Notes: a model not told the origin generated them from the letters alone. A DNA stretch of 64,000 nt from Tersicoccus sp. Bi-70 (GCF_001968825.1 NZ_MIEU01000014.1:242653-306652); one strand, 5' to 3'. Positions 18,839 to 28,362 are shown, counted from the stretch's first letter. A program made the numbers and translations.

Positions 18839-18871
18839 GATGCCCCCGGTCGCCTCGCGGCCGGGGGCATC
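18839..18871 (+). terminator. Intrinsic terminator of ppa
   Basis: Perfect 11-bp stem (GATGCCCCCGG / CCGGGGGCATC) with an 11-nt loop, 13 bp after the ppa stop codon, followed by a short mixed TC tract. Confidence 0.85.
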
Positions 18872-19016
18872 GTCGTCTCCGGGAGTATGGCCGCGGGGCC
18901 CGGTCCCCGGACACTCCCGAGCGCCGAGGGACATGGCGCCCGGTCCCGGTCGACGACGGCGTGTCGTGGGACCGGGCCTCGGCGTCGTGCCGCCCGCCGC
19001 CCGGCATACTGGATCC

Positions 19017-19628
19017 GTGTTCGCCCTCACCTTCGACCAGCGTGCTGGACGTGAGGCAGGTGACCTCGTCCCGGACCTGATGACGCGGCTGCGGTTCCAC
19101 CCCGTGCTCGTGCCGTTCCAACGATCGGTGGCCGACGAGGTGCAGGGCATCGTCGACGACCCCGCCGTCGCCGTCGACGCCGCCCTGGTCGGTCTGCGGG
19201 GCGGCCACTGGTCGGTCGGCATCGGCGTCGGCCGGGTCGACGATCTGACCTCGGACCACGTCCTCGACGCCGCCGGCCCCGCCATGGTTCACTCGCGCAA
19301 CGCGGCCGAACGGTCCCTGGCCGTCACGGACCGGGTCGCCCTCTCGGTCGAGGGTCTCGACGAGAAGCTGGCGGCGGAGGCGGAGGGCGTGCTGCGCCTG
19401 ATCGGCCGCATCGTGGCGGTCCGCACGACGGCCGAGTGGCGCGTCGTGGACCTGATGACGCCCGGCGTGCGCGGGCAGCAGAAGGTGATCGCGGCCGAGC
19501 TCGGCATCACCGTGCAGGCGGTCTCCCAGGCCGTACAGCGCTCCCTGCTGCCGCAGGAGTGGGCCGCCCGGCCCGCCGCCGCCCGCCTGCTCGGCCTCCT
19601 CGATCGACAGCGCGTGCTCTCCGCCTGA
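19017..19628 (+). CDS. SatD-like protein with C-terminal helix-turn-helix
   Basis: 203 residues. The N-terminal half (VFALTFDQRAG...FQRSVADEVQGIVDD...LRGGHWSVGIGVG) resembles the SatD/guanylate-cyclase-like fold. The C-terminal half has a sigma-like HTH (QQKVIAAELGITVQAVSQAVQRSLL). GTG start. CATACT lies 6 nt upstream, which fits leaderless initiation. The function in Micrococcales is not established; a nucleotide-responsive DNA-binding role is plausible. Confidence 0.65.
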   Translation: MFALTFDQRAGREAGDLVPDLMTRLRFHPVLVPFQRSVADEVQGIVDDPAVAVDAALVGLRGGHWSVGIGVGRVDDLTSDHVLDAAGPAMVHSRNAAERSLAVTDRVALSVEGLDEKLAAEAEGVLRLIGRIVAVRTTAEWRVVDLMTPGVRGQQKVIAAELGITVQAVSQAVQRSLLPQEWAARPAAARLLGLLDRQRVLSA

Positions 19629-19679
19629 GACGGCGTGGGCTCGGCCGCTGCCGTCGTGATCCGGCTTGGCGTCAGGGGA

Positions 19680-20717
19680 TCACGACACCGGCGACTCCAG
19701 GGTCAGCGACGGTTCGGCCCGGGTGGCCAGGGTCAGCACGGCCTCCGTGATCCGGTCGTGCTGTTCCACCCGGGCCTCGACGGCGCGCAGGCGCTCCGCG
19801 ACCTCCGACTCCGTGCGGTCCCCGGCCAGGTCCACGGCGGCCACGAGGAAGATCCGGCCCGGGCCGACGAACTCGAGGTGCAGGTAGGTGACGCGCTCGA
19901 CCTCGTCGTCGTCCAGCAGGGCGCGCAGCACGGCATCGCGCTGCGGACCGGCCAGCGTCTGGCCCACCAGGAACTCGCGATTGCGGGCGATCAGGAAGAT
20001 CGCCATCACCGCGAGGACGATGCCGACGGCGATCGAGCCGAGCGCGTCGTAGACCGCGGATCCGGTGACCTGGTGCAGTCCGATCCCGGCGACGGCGATG
20101 ACGATGCCGATCAGGGCACCTCCGTCCTCGATGAACACCGCCCGCAGCGTGGGATCCGAGGTGCGGGTGATGAACCGCAGCGGGTGCAGCCCGAGGCTGG
20201 CCGCCTGGCCGCGGGTCTGGCGCGTCGCCTGGAAGAACGAGGTTCCCTCGAGCACGAACGCGATGGCGAGGACGATGTAGGCGACCAGCGGATCGGTCTG
20301 GTCGCCCTCCTCGCTCAGGGACTGGATGCCGTGCCAGATGGAGACGACCGCGCCGGCGCTGAACAGGCCGAACGCCGCGAACATCGACCACACGTAGGCG
20401 TCGCGCCCGTAGCCGAGCGGGTGGGAGTCGTCGGGCTTCCGACCGGCCTTGCGCTCGGCGATCAGGAGGAACACCTCGTTGCCGGAGTCCGCCCAGGAGT
20501 GCGCGGCCTCGGCGACCATGGCCGCCGAGCCGGTCATCACGGCAGCGACCGACTTCGCGACGGCGATGAGGACGTTCGCGGCGAAGGCGACGAGCACGGT
20601 GAACATCGAGCCGCCGTGCTTCTCGTGGCCGCGATCGCCGTCGCCCGGGGATCGTCCGTCCGGACGCTCCGTCGACGCCGCCGGCGGTGCTGGTCGTCCT
20701 GCGCGAGTATCCGACAT
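19680..20717 (-). CDS. Cation diffusion facilitator family transporter
   Basis: 345-residue CDF efflux protein for divalent metals (Zn, Fe, Mn or Co/Ni). Six hydrophobic segments. The first metal-site helix reads EAAHSWADSGNE and the second FIEDGGALIGI. A cytoplasmic C-terminal domain (VTYLHLEFVGPGRIFLVAAVDLAG) follows. The N-terminus carries an about 37-residue polar extension. TAGACT (20724-20729) lies 6 nt before the ATG, so translation is probably leaderless. Confidence 0.9.
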   Translation of the reverse strand: MSDTRAGRPAPPAASTERPDGRSPGDGDRGHEKHGGSMFTVLVAFAANVLIAVAKSVAAVMTGSAAMVAEAAHSWADSGNEVFLLIAERKAGRKPDDSHPLGYGRDAYVWSMFAAFGLFSAGAVVSIWHGIQSLSEEGDQTDPLVAYIVLAIAFVLEGTSFFQATRQTRGQAASLGLHPLRFITRTSDPTLRAVFIEDGGALIGIVIAVAGIGLHQVTGSAVYDALGSIAVGIVLAVMAIFLIARNREFLVGQTLAGPQRDAVLRALLDDDEVERVTYLHLEFVGPGRIFLVAAVDLAGDRTESEVAERLRAVEARVEQHDRITEAVLTLATRAEPSLTLESPVS

Positions 20718-20777
20718 GCTGGCAGTCTAGGCCGGATCACCGGGACCGGAAGCATGCTGATGATCTCGCTCGCGTGG

Positions 20778-21521
20778 TCAGCCGAGCGTGATGCCGGCCG
20801 CAGCGAACCGGGCGCGCAGCCGGTCCCGGTGCCCACCCGGCCAGTACGAGCGTCCGCAGTGCGGGCAATGATGCAGTGGCAGCCCCCGGGCGACCACGTC
20901 CGCCGGCACGTCGCCCGCCCGACCGGCCCCGGCGCCGTCCAGCAACGCGCTGTTGCACACCCGGCACCGGGTCAGCGGACGGGCGTGCCCGTCGAGCCCG
21001 AACCGGTCGTGGATCTCTCGGAGCTGGGCGAGCGGGTCGGTCGCGTACACGAAGGCCCCGTGCCGGACGGCGGAGCGCTTGAGCAGACCGACGTCGCGGC
21101 TGAGCAGGACGCGGGTTCCGGCGGCGGCCACGGCGGCGAGATCGCCGTCCTCGGCGTTCGTGGCGTGCTCGACGTCGAAGCCGAGCAGCCGCAGGTAGCC
21201 GGCCAGCCGGCCGAGGTGGCCGTCGAGCACGAAGCCGGGCGCGTCCTCGGCCGCCTCCGGCCACGCCTGGGGAACGGCCACCGGATGCACGTCGACCGCC
21301 TCACCGTCGGCGAGACGATGATCCGGCGACACCGCCACTGCCGTCCGGCCCGCAGCGGCGACCTCGATCCGGCCGACCTCCGTGTGCGGAACGCCGAGCG
21401 CCTGGATGCGGTCCATGACGGGCACGAGACCATCGAGCGGAACGGTCACCGGTTCGCCGCGCAGCGCGGGGCGGAGGAAGCCGCGCAGCGCCGGGTCGAG
21501 GCGGACGAGGCAACTGGCCAT
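20778..21521 (-). CDS. Mut7-C RNase domain-containing protein
   Basis: 247 residues. An N-terminal ubiquitin-like (Mut7-C ubiquitin) domain, about 1-85, is followed by a PIN-like Mut7-C RNase domain beginning FVLDGHLGRLAGYLRLLGFD and including TRVLLSRDVGLLKR. A zinc ribbon (CRVC...CPHC) sits near the C-terminus in YWPGGH context. These proteins are predicted ribonucleases. No toxin/antitoxin partner is adjacent. Confidence 0.85.
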   Translation of the reverse strand: MASCLVRLDPALRGFLRPALRGEPVTVPLDGLVPVMDRIQALGVPHTEVGRIEVAAAGRTAVAVSPDHRLADGEAVDVHPVAVPQAWPEAAEDAPGFVLDGHLGRLAGYLRLLGFDVEHATNAEDGDLAAVAAAGTRVLLSRDVGLLKRSAVRHGAFVYATDPLAQLREIHDRFGLDGHARPLTRCRVCNSALLDGAGAGRAGDVPADVVARGLPLHHCPHCGRSYWPGGHRDRLRARFAAAGITLG

Positions 21522-21686
21522 GTCCCAGTATGGCCACCGGCACGGGACGGCCCGGCTGCTGCGCCGAGTGTGCGGACGATGTCGCCATTCGCGTCCGATG
21601 AGAGCATCAGCCGCACACTCGACGCGAGAAAGCCCGGCAAGAAGACCCGGCGCCCGGAACGGCAGCGACGCCGAGCCGGTGCCTCC

Positions 21687-22595
21687 TCAGCCGAGCAGGG
21701 TGCGCAGCGCGACGGCGGCGCCGTCCTCGTGGACGCTGCCGGTGATCGCGTCCGCCGCGGCGGCGACCTCCGCGGGCGCCTGCCCCATGGCGACGCCGTG
21801 CCCGGCCCAGCCGAGCATCTCGATGTCGTTGCGGCCGTCGCCCATCGCCATGGTCAGGGACGGGTCCACGTCGAGCCGGCGGCGCACCTGCTCGAGCGCA
21901 CTGGCCTTCGTGGTGCCCTGCGCGGCGATGTCCAACCACGCCGTCCAGCCCACGGAGTAGGCGACGCCGTGCAGGCCGGCCCGCTCGATGGCGGCGGAGA
22001 AGTCGTCGGAGGTCGAGTCCGCGCTGTAGACGACGAGGCGGACGGCCGTCGCGTCGAGCAGCCGGCCGAAATCCACCCCCTCGGCCTCGACGCCGAAGCT
22101 GGCGTCCTGGAATCGCTCGGTGGAGAGGAAGCGGCCGATGTCGTCCTCGAGGGCGTAGGTGGCGTTCGGCAGGATGGCCCGCAGTGCGTTCAGCGCCGGC
22201 GCCGGGTCGAAGGTGACCCGCTCGACGACCTCGTGGCCCTCGGGCAGGTCCGGGTCGATGCGCACGGTGACGCCGCCGTTGCTGCAGACGGCGTAGCCGC
22301 GTTCCAGGCCGATCCGGGCGATCACCGGCAGCGTCGCGTGCAGCGAGCGCCCGGTGGCGATGACGACGTGGTGGCCGGCCGCGACGGTGGCACCGGCCGC
22401 CTCGCGCACGGCGTCGCTCATGTGCCCGTCGTGGTCGAGCAGGGTGCCGTCGACGTCGAGCGCGACGAGGCGCCGCTGCGCGGCAGCCCGCTCGGGACGA
22501 CGTGCCCCAGCCGGCTCAGGGACAGCCAGAACGGAGGTGGTGGTCAGATTCTGGGAGGACCGGTCCTCGGTGCCGGTCGTGATGCTCGTGGTCAT
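21687..22595 (-). CDS. HAD superfamily (Cof-type) sugar/nucleotide phosphatase
   Basis: 302 residues. HAD motif I VALDVDGTLLD (about residues 44-54), motif II ATGRSL, motif III/IV MAMGDGRNDIEMLGWAGHGVAMG. A C2-type cap lies between motifs II and III. A disordered 35-residue N-terminus precedes the domain. Paralogue of the HAD gene at 48978-49889. It is downstream of serS on the same strand, separated by a repeat-containing 158-bp gap. Confidence 0.88.
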   Translation of the reverse strand: MTTSITTGTEDRSSQNLTTTSVLAVPEPAGARRPERAAAQRRLVALDVDGTLLDHDGHMSDAVREAAGATVAAGHHVVIATGRSLHATLPVIARIGLERGYAVCSNGGVTVRIDPDLPEGHEVVERVTFDPAPALNALRAILPNATYALEDDIGRFLSTERFQDASFGVEAEGVDFGRLLDATAVRLVVYSADSTSDDFSAAIERAGLHGVAYSVGWTAWLDIAAQGTTKASALEQVRRRLDVDPSLTMAMGDGRNDIEMLGWAGHGVAMGQAPAEVAAAADAITGSVHEDGAAVALRTLLG

Positions 22596-22680
22596 GATCC
22601 GATCCTGCCACGCACCCCTGACCGTCCGCCGGACGCGACGGCCTCACCCGGATGAAGGCCGGGTGAACACTCGCGCGGCC

Positions 22681-22711
22681 AGCGGCCGGACAGCGGCCGG
22701 ACAGCGGCCGG
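22681..22711. repeat. Short tandem repeat, 11-bp unit
   Basis: AGCGGCCGGAC occurs twice in tandem, followed by a 9-bp partial third copy, in the gap between serS and the HAD gene. Likely replication slippage in GC-rich noncoding DNA, possibly part of a serS terminator. Confidence 0.7.
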
Positions 22712-22753
22712 GAACGGCCGCCGGGAAGCGCCGCCGGACGGCGACGCGCGAGC

Positions 22754-24034
22754 CTACGGGCGCAGCTCGGCCACACCGCCGACGTACGGCCGCAGCGCCT
22801 CGGGCACCCGGATCGAGCCGTCGGCCTGCTGGTGCTGCTCGAGGATCGCCACCATCCACCGGGTGGTGGCCAGCGTGCCGTTCAGGGTCGCGACCATCCG
22901 GGTGCCGGCCTTGCTGCCGTCGGCGGCGGTGACCCGCTCCCGGATGTTCAGGCGGCGGGCCTGGAAGGTCGTGCAGTTGGACGTCGAGGTGAGCTCGCGG
23001 TACCGGTTCTGGCTCGGCACCCACGCCTCGCAGTCGAACTTGCGGGCGGCGGACGTGCCGAGGTCTCCGGCGGCAATGTCGATGACGCGGTAGGCGAGCT
23101 CGCACTTGCCGAGCATCTCCTCCTCCCACGCCAGCAGCCGCTCGTGCTCGGCGTAGGACTCCTCCACCGTCGTGTAGGTGAACATCTCCACCTTGTTGAA
23201 CTGGTGGACGCGGATGATGCCGCGAGTGTCCTTGCCGTGCGAGCCGGCCTCACGCCGGTAGCAGGAGGACCAGCCGGCGTACCGGATCGGGCCGTCGCTC
23301 AGGTCGACGATCTCGTCGGCGTGGTAACCGGCGATCGCCACCTCGGAGGTGCCCACCAGGTAGAGATCGTCCTTGGGCAGCTGGTAGATCTCGTCGTCGT
23401 GCTGGACGTCGAAGCCGGTGCCGGCCATCGTCTCGCGGCGCACCAGCGTCGGCGTGATCATCGGGATGAAGCCCGCCGCGGCGGCCTGGTCCATGGCCAT
23501 GGACAGCAGGCCGAGCTCGAGGCGCGCCATGGCGCCCTTGAGGAAGAAGAACCGGGAACCGGAGACCTTCGCGCCCCGCTCCATGTCGATCCCGAGCGGC
23601 TCGCCGAGGGCGAGGTGGTCCTGCGGCTCGAAGCCCTCGGCCGCGAAGTCGCGCTTGTCACCGACCTCGCGCAGCACGGTGAAGTCGTCCTCGCCGCCCG
23701 CGGGCACGCCGTCGATGACGACGTTCGGCATGGTGCGGGCGAGGCCGTCCAGCTCGGCCTGCGCGGCGTCCGCGTCGGCCTGCGCGGTCTTGACCCGGCC
23801 CGCGAGCTCCTTGACCTGCGTGAGCAGCTGCGCCTTCTCGTCGCCGGAGGCCTTGGCCACCTTCTTGCCGTAGGCGTTCTGCTCGGCCCGCAGGGACTCG
23901 TACGAGGTGATCGCCGTCCGGCGGGAACTGTCGGCCTCGAGCATGCGTGCCACGAGAGACGCGTCGGCCCCCCGAGCGCGCTGCGACGTGACGAAACGGT
24001 CTGGGTCCTCGCGGAGTTCGTTCAGATCGATCAC
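22754..24034 (-). CDS. serS: Serine--tRNA ligase
   Basis: 426 residues: N-terminal coiled-coil arm (about 30-105, [16 protein letters not shown]... rich in Lys/Glu/Ala) that grips the long variable arm of tRNA-Ser, then the class II core with [14 protein letters not shown], motif 2 ([27 protein letters not shown]) and motif 3 ([15 protein letters not shown]). GTG start with TAGGAT (24041-24046) exactly 6 nt upstream and no ribosome binding site, so probably leaderless. Confidence 0.97.
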   Translation of the reverse strand: MIDLNELREDPDRFVTSQRARGADASLVARMLEADSSRRTAITSYESLRAEQNAYGKKVAKASGDEKAQLLTQVKELAGRVKTAQADADAAQAELDGLARTMPNVVIDGVPAGGEDDFTVLREVGDKRDFAAEGFEPQDHLALGEPLGIDMERGAKVSGSRFFFLKGAMARLELGLLSMAMDQAAAAGFIPMITPTLVRRETMAGTGFDVQHDDEIYQLPKDDLYLVGTSEVAIAGYHADEIVDLSDGPIRYAGWSSCYRREAGSHGKDTRGIIRVHQFNKVEMFTYTTVEESYAEHERLLAWEEEMLGKCELAYRVIDIAAGDLGTSAARKFDCEAWVPSQNRYRELTSTSNCTTFQARRLNIRERVTAADGSKAGTRMVATLNGTLATTRWMVAILEQHQQADGSIRVPEALRPYVGGVAELRP

Positions 24035-24104
24035 GGGCCAATCCTACGGGTCACGTCTGCGCCGGACGGACCCGGCGGCGGGCCCGCACCCTACGATGGT
24101 GTCG

Positions 24105-24809
24105 ATGGCCGACCATGACGCTGCCCCCGCCCCCTCCTCCGCCGACCACGAGGACCTGTGGTCGCTCCCGCTGGCCGAGTTCCGGCGCCGTACCGCCGGT
24201 GCCGGCCCGACACCGGGCGGTGGATCCGTCTCCTCCGTGACGGCCACGCTCGGCGCGAGTCTGATCCAGATGGCCGTGGCCATCACCGCCCGCAAGGCCG
24301 CCCGCGAGAGCGGGGACGACGCCGCCGCGGCGAAGCACGCCTGGGACGACGACGCCCGGCGCGGGGACGACCTCGCCGACACCCTGGCCGAGGCGGCCGC
24401 CGCCGACGTCGTCGCCTTCGAGAACCTGATGCGCGCCTACCGGCTCCCCCGCGAGGACGCGGCCGGCCAGGACGCCGGCGGTCAGGACCGCGATCGCGCG
24501 GTGGCCGACGCGAGCGGCGCCGCGACCGAGGTGCCGCTGGCGCTGGCCGAGGCGATCACCGAGGCCGTCGAGTTCGCCGGGACGGTCGTGGACCGGGTCG
24601 ACGACCACGTCCGCAGCGACGTCCTCGCCGGCGCGGACATCCTGGCCGGGTCGTTCCACGCCGCCCTGCACACCGTCGAGATCAACTTCCCCTCCCTGGA
24701 CGCCGAGCCCCGCGCGGCGTTCACGTCCCGGCGCGACGCGGCGCTGGAGCGACTCGAGACCGCCCACCGCCGGCTGCGGCCCGCGCTCTCCCACCCGCAG
24801 GAGGACTGA
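24105..24809 (+). CDS. Cyclodeaminase/cyclohydrolase family protein (FchA-type methenyl-THF cyclohydrolase)
   Basis: 234 residues of the formiminotransferase-cyclodeaminase fold: LAEFRRRTAGAGPTPGGGSVSSVTATLGASLIQMAV is the hallmark N-terminal helix pair. Stand-alone members (FchA) hydrolyse 5,10-methenyl-THF to 10-formyl-THF. It ends 1 nt before the Mtd1-like dehydrogenase, strong evidence for that function. The ATG at 24105 is preferred to ATG 24096 because TACGAT (24092-24097) lies 7 nt upstream, the leaderless pattern seen elsewhere here. Confidence 0.85.
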   Translation: MADHDAAPAPSSADHEDLWSLPLAEFRRRTAGAGPTPGGGSVSSVTATLGASLIQMAVAITARKAARESGDDAAAAKHAWDDDARRGDDLADTLAEAAAADVVAFENLMRAYRLPREDAAGQDAGGQDRDRAVADASGAATEVPLALAEAITEAVEFAGTVVDRVDDHVRSDVLAGADILAGSFHAALHTVEINFPSLDAEPRAAFTSRRDAALERLETAHRRLRPALSHPQED

Positions 24810-24810
24810 C

Positions 24811-25713
24811 GTGACCGCGACGCTCATCGACCCGACCGAACTGGCAGCGGACTACCGGGCACGGATCCGCGCCGAGCTGGACGAGCTGGACCACCCACTG
24901 CGGATCGTGGGGCTGCTGGCGCAGGAGTCCGGCCCCGCCGCCACCTACGCGCGCTACACGCAGCTCGGCTGCGAGTCCGTGGGCATCGAGTTCGACCTGC
25001 GGCACGTGGAGTCGGCCGACGCCGAGCGGGCGATCGGTGAGGCGAACGCCGACCCGGACGTGCACGGCATCTTCCTCTACTACCCCCTGCACGGGCCCGA
25101 GGGGGACCGTTGGCTGCGCGAGCTCGTCGACCCGCGCAAGGACGTCGAGGGCATGCACTCCTTCTGGAGCCGGTATCTCTACGAGAACCGCCGCTACCTC
25201 GACGAGGGCCGCACGACGCCGGCGATCCTGCCGTGCACGCCGCTGGCCCTGCTCAAGCTCCTGTTGCGGGCCGGGCTGACCGGGAACGGCACCGACGCGC
25301 CGCTGCAGGGCCTGACCGCGTGCGTGATCAACCGCTCCGAGATCGTCGGCCGCCCGCTCTCGGCGATGCTCGCCAACGACGGGGCCGAGGTCATCTCCAT
25401 CGACATCGACGGAGCCCTCCTCTTCGCGCCGGCCATCGGCCGGCAGTCCCACGTCATCCAGCCGACGTCGATCACCCGGCAGGAGGCCCTCGCCCGGGCC
25501 GACGTCGTCGTCACCGGCGTGCCGTCCCGCAGCTTCGACCTGATCGGTCCGGACGAGATCAAGCCCGGGGCGATCTGCGCCAACTTCGCCGAGTTCCGCA
25601 ACTTCACCGAGGACATCACCGACACCGCCGGCGCGTTCATCCCCCGCGTCGGGCCGATGACGGTCGCGATGGCCATGCGCAACGCCCTCCGGCTGCACCG
25701 CAGCGTCCAGTAG
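24811..25713 (+). CDS. Methylenetetrahydrofolate dehydrogenase, monofunctional Mtd1-like (FolD superfamily)
   Basis: 300 residues. The fold is FolD-like, but the sequence is closest to yeast Mtd1: YARYTQLGCESVGIEFDLR, GIFLYYPLHG, KDVEGMHSFWSRYLYENRRYL, ILPCTPLALLKLL and the nucleotide site VINRSEIVGRPLSAMLANDGAEV. In bifunctional FolD the YxxxK lysine is needed for cyclohydrolase activity. Here the motif is Y46-ARY-T50, with Thr in place of Lys, as in Mtd1, so it should only oxidise methylene-THF to methenyl-THF, probably with NAD. The partner cyclohydrolase is encoded immediately upstream. Confidence 0.87.
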   Translation: MTATLIDPTELAADYRARIRAELDELDHPLRIVGLLAQESGPAATYARYTQLGCESVGIEFDLRHVESADAERAIGEANADPDVHGIFLYYPLHGPEGDRWLRELVDPRKDVEGMHSFWSRYLYENRRYLDEGRTTPAILPCTPLALLKLLLRAGLTGNGTDAPLQGLTACVINRSEIVGRPLSAMLANDGAEVISIDIDGALLFAPAIGRQSHVIQPTSITRQEALARADVVVTGVPSRSFDLIGPDEIKPGAICANFAEFRNFTEDITDTAGAFIPRVGPMTVAMAMRNALRLHRSVQ

Positions 25714-25852
25714 TCAGCGGCCCCGTCAGCGCCCGGTCTCGGCGCTCCGTCCGGCAGCTCCCACGGCGACGTCGTCGGGCGCCCTTCCTCGTCTCGTCCG
25801 ACGCGGTGTCCCGCGCCGGGCGGGATCGGCCGGCGCCGATAGCATGGGGCGC

Positions 25853-26944
25853 ATGACCGAGACCCGAGTGCCGTTCATCGCCCGCGCCGTCGCGACCCTG
25901 ACCGGCAGCTCCCGGGTGACGAACCTGCCCACCGTCCAGGCGATGCGATCGCGCCACTCCCGCTCCGCCGTGGGCGGCGAGACGAGCCCCGCCCACGAGG
26001 GTCCGCAGCGGATCACCGTCGTCATCAACCCGATCAAGGGCAACGCCGACGAGGCTCGCACGCGCATCTCCGCGCTCTGCCGCGAGCAGGGCTGGGAGGA
26101 GCCCCGGTTCTTCGAGACGAGCGAGGACGACGCGGGCGTGCAGATGACCCGCGACGCGCTCGAGCACGACCCCGACGTCGTGCTCGCCGGCGGCGGGGAC
26201 GGCACCATCCGGATGGTCGCTCACGTGCTCGCCGGTACCGACGTGCCCATGGGCATCGTGCCGCTCGGCACCGGCAACCTGCTCGCCCGCAACCTGGACA
26301 TCGACCCCGACGACCTCGTCGGCAACATCGAGGCGGCGATCTTCGGGGTGCACCGGGCAATCGACACGTCGACGGTGCGGTTCGAGCGCCAGGACGGTTC
26401 GGTCGACGAGCACACCGGCCTCGTGATGGCCGGCATCGGGTTCGACGCCGAGGTGATCGCCGAGACCCGTGACGACCTGAAGTCCAAGATCAGCTGGCTC
26501 GCCTACGGCGAGGCGGGGGTGCGCAAGCTCGTGGGCCACCGCCACCCCGTGGAGATGGACCTGGACGAGCGCGGCCGCAAGCGGTTCCGGATGCGCAGCG
26601 TCCTGGTCGCCAACTGCGGCCTGCTGCCCGGGGGTATCGACTTCATCCCCGACGCCGTGATCGACGACGGCACGCTCAACGTCGTCATCATGGCGCCGCG
26701 GAACATGATCGAGTGGGTCGCCGTGCTCGGCAAGGTGGTGTTCAAGCACCGCCGCTCACTGCCGGCGATCCGGTACTACGACACCCGGGAGGCGCAGATC
26801 AGCACGGAACACGCGCTGATGACGCAGGTGGACGGCGACGAGACCGGGGACGCCGTGGCCATGCGGGTCACCGTCAATCCGGGGGCGCTGACCGTGCGGG
26901 TGCTGGCGCCGAAGATGGACAAGCAGCTCAGCAATCCCGCCTGA
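25853..26944 (+). CDS. Diacylglycerol kinase family lipid kinase
   Basis: 363 residues. Catalytic nucleotide motif LAGGGDGTIRMV and the downstream PLGTGNLLARNL are typical of the DAGK/YegS/DgkB superfamily, which phosphorylates lipid alcohols. An about 55-residue N-terminal extension precedes the domain (ITVVINPIKGNADEA). The ATG at 25853 has TAGCAT (25840-25845) 7 nt upstream and no ribosome binding site, the leaderless pattern. The lipid substrate is not predictable. Confidence 0.9.
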   Translation: MTETRVPFIARAVATLTGSSRVTNLPTVQAMRSRHSRSAVGGETSPAHEGPQRITVVINPIKGNADEARTRISALCREQGWEEPRFFETSEDDAGVQMTRDALEHDPDVVLAGGGDGTIRMVAHVLAGTDVPMGIVPLGTGNLLARNLDIDPDDLVGNIEAAIFGVHRAIDTSTVRFERQDGSVDEHTGLVMAGIGFDAEVIAETRDDLKSKISWLAYGEAGVRKLVGHRHPVEMDLDERGRKRFRMRSVLVANCGLLPGGIDFIPDAVIDDGTLNVVIMAPRNMIEWVAVLGKVVFKHRRSLPAIRYYDTREAQISTEHALMTQVDGDETGDAVAMRVTVNPGALTVRVLAPKMDKQLSNPA

Positions 26945-26977
26945 CGGCGAGCGCGGCAGGACCGTGCGGGTGCGGCG

Positions 26978-27005
26978 GCGACCGGTGACGGCCGCCGCCG
27001 GTCGC
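26978..27005. terminator. Bidirectional hairpin between convergent genes
   Basis: Perfect 8-bp arms GCGACCGG / CCGGTCGC between the lipid kinase stop (26944) and the acidic small protein stop (27007). Suitable for stopping transcription from both sides. Confidence 0.6.
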
Positions 27006-27006
27006 G

Positions 27007-27240
27007 TCAGGACTGGTTGAAGTCCTTCTCGACGTCCTTCTCACCCTGCGAGATCTGGAGCTCGTCGTCGCCGCGGGACTGGCGCGCGATGGCCTCGGTC
27101 TCCTCGGCGAAACGCATGTCGTTCGCCTCGTCGGCCTCGTCACGGGCGATGTCGTCGTCCGTGCCGGAGGCGTTGGGCTCGTACTGGAGCTCGGGGTTGA
27201 CGATCTCGCCGTCGTCGGACCGGTCGGGAATCTCGTTCAC
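27007..27240 (-). CDS. Small acidic hypothetical protein (77 aa)
   Basis: VNEIPDRSDDGEIVNPELQ... is rich in Asp/Glu and predicted disordered, with no membrane segment. The GTG start is chosen because GAAGGAG sits about 8 nt upstream; a longer in-frame ATG would add 15 basic residues with no ribosome binding site. The function is unknown. It is convergent with the lipid kinase gene. Confidence 0.65.
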   Translation of the reverse strand: MNEIPDRSDDGEIVNPELQYEPNASGTDDDIARDEADEANDMRFAEETEAIARQSRGDDELQISQGEKDVEKDFNQS

Positions 27241-27371
27241 GATGATGCGCTCCTTCTCGCGGCCTCGCGCCGCTGTCGGTGTCACGGTGGCGCCGTCCCC
27301 CGACGGAGCCGGGTGCGGCGCAGATCGTTCAGCCTAAGCGGTGACCACCCGGCCGCTCAATCCGGCGCGGA

Positions 27372-28352
27372 TCACCGGCCGGGATCGCCGGCCGACGCGT
27401 CGTCCCCCGGCCGGCCCGTGAGGGACCGGATCCAGCGGTCGGCGTCCTCGAACGCCTGGTCGCGATGGTGCCGCGGCACGGTGGGGATCCCGTCGTCGGC
27501 CCGCGGGTAGGAGCCGAGGAACCGGGTCGCGGGGCTGATCCGGTGCAGACCGGCGAGCGCGTCGGCCACGCGCGCGTCCTCGAGGTGGCCCTCGGCGTCG
27601 ATGCTGAAGAAGTAGTCGCCGAGGTAGGCGCCCGTGGGCCGCGACTCGATGCGGGAGAGGTTGACGCCGCGCGCAGAGAACTGGCCGAGGATCTCCATCA
27701 GGGCGCCGGGGTGATCGTCCGGCAGCGGGACGACGATCGTGGTCTTGTCCGAGCCGGTGCGCGGCGGCAGGGGCCGCGGGCGGCTGACGAGGACGAACCG
27801 GGTGACGGCGCCGGACCGGTCGCCGATGTCCTCGGCGAGGACGGCCAGGTCGTGCCGCTCCCCGACGACGGGTGCGCAGATCGCGGCGTCCCACGGCCAG
27901 GGCCCCGGACCGGTGAGGGCGACGCCGGCGGCCGCCGTCGAACTCGAGGGCAGGTACTCGGCGTCCGGCAGGTGCCCGTCCACCCAGCCGCGGCACTGGG
28001 CCATCGCGTGGCTGTGGGTCGCGACCACGTGCACGTCCTCGAGCCGGGTGCCGGGCCGGGCCAGGAGGTTGAACCGGACAGGGACGACGACCTCGCGGAG
28101 GATGCGCAGGTCGTCGCTCACGGCGATGGCGTCCAGGGTGGCCGTGACACCGCCCTCGACGGAGTTCTCGATCGGCACCATGGCCGCCCCGACCTCGCCG
28201 TCGAGCACGAGCTGCAGGGCCGCGTTGACGCTGGTGGCGGGCACCCGGCGGGCCGCGGCGGCGCCGGGAACGGTGAGCAGGGCCGACTCGGTGAACGTCA
28301 GCTCGGGGCCGAGGTAGGCGTAGCTCTCCCCGCTCGATCCGTCGGGGCTCAC
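27372..28352 (-). CDS. pheA: Prephenate dehydratase
   Basis: Converts prephenate to phenylpyruvate for phenylalanine synthesis. 326 residues: PDT domain starting YLGPELTFTESALL, the catalytic TRF motif in GDRSGAVTRFVLVSRP, then an ACT regulatory domain (GALMEILGQFSARGVNLSRIESRPTG) that binds Phe. The C-terminus has a 30-residue polar extension. GTG start. It follows the rhodanese gene by 10 nt, so the two are likely co-transcribed. Confidence 0.96.
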   Translation of the reverse strand: MSPDGSSGESYAYLGPELTFTESALLTVPGAAAARRVPATSVNAALQLVLDGEVGAAMVPIENSVEGGVTATLDAIAVSDDLRILREVVVPVRFNLLARPGTRLEDVHVVATHSHAMAQCRGWVDGHLPDAEYLPSSSTAAAGVALTGPGPWPWDAAICAPVVGERHDLAVLAEDIGDRSGAVTRFVLVSRPRPLPPRTGSDKTTIVVPLPDDHPGALMEILGQFSARGVNLSRIESRPTGAYLGDYFFSIDAEGHLEDARVADALAGLHRISPATRFLGSYPRADDGIPTVPRHHRDQAFEDADRWIRSLTGRPGDDASAGDPGR

Positions 28353-28362
28353 GCGGCGTCGC

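Noticed and set aside
19635..22655. 1006-codon open frame on the plus strand
   Set aside because: Runs antisense through the cation transporter, the Mut7-C gene and the HAD gene, all of which have clear motifs. Long stop-free antisense frames are expected at this GC content.
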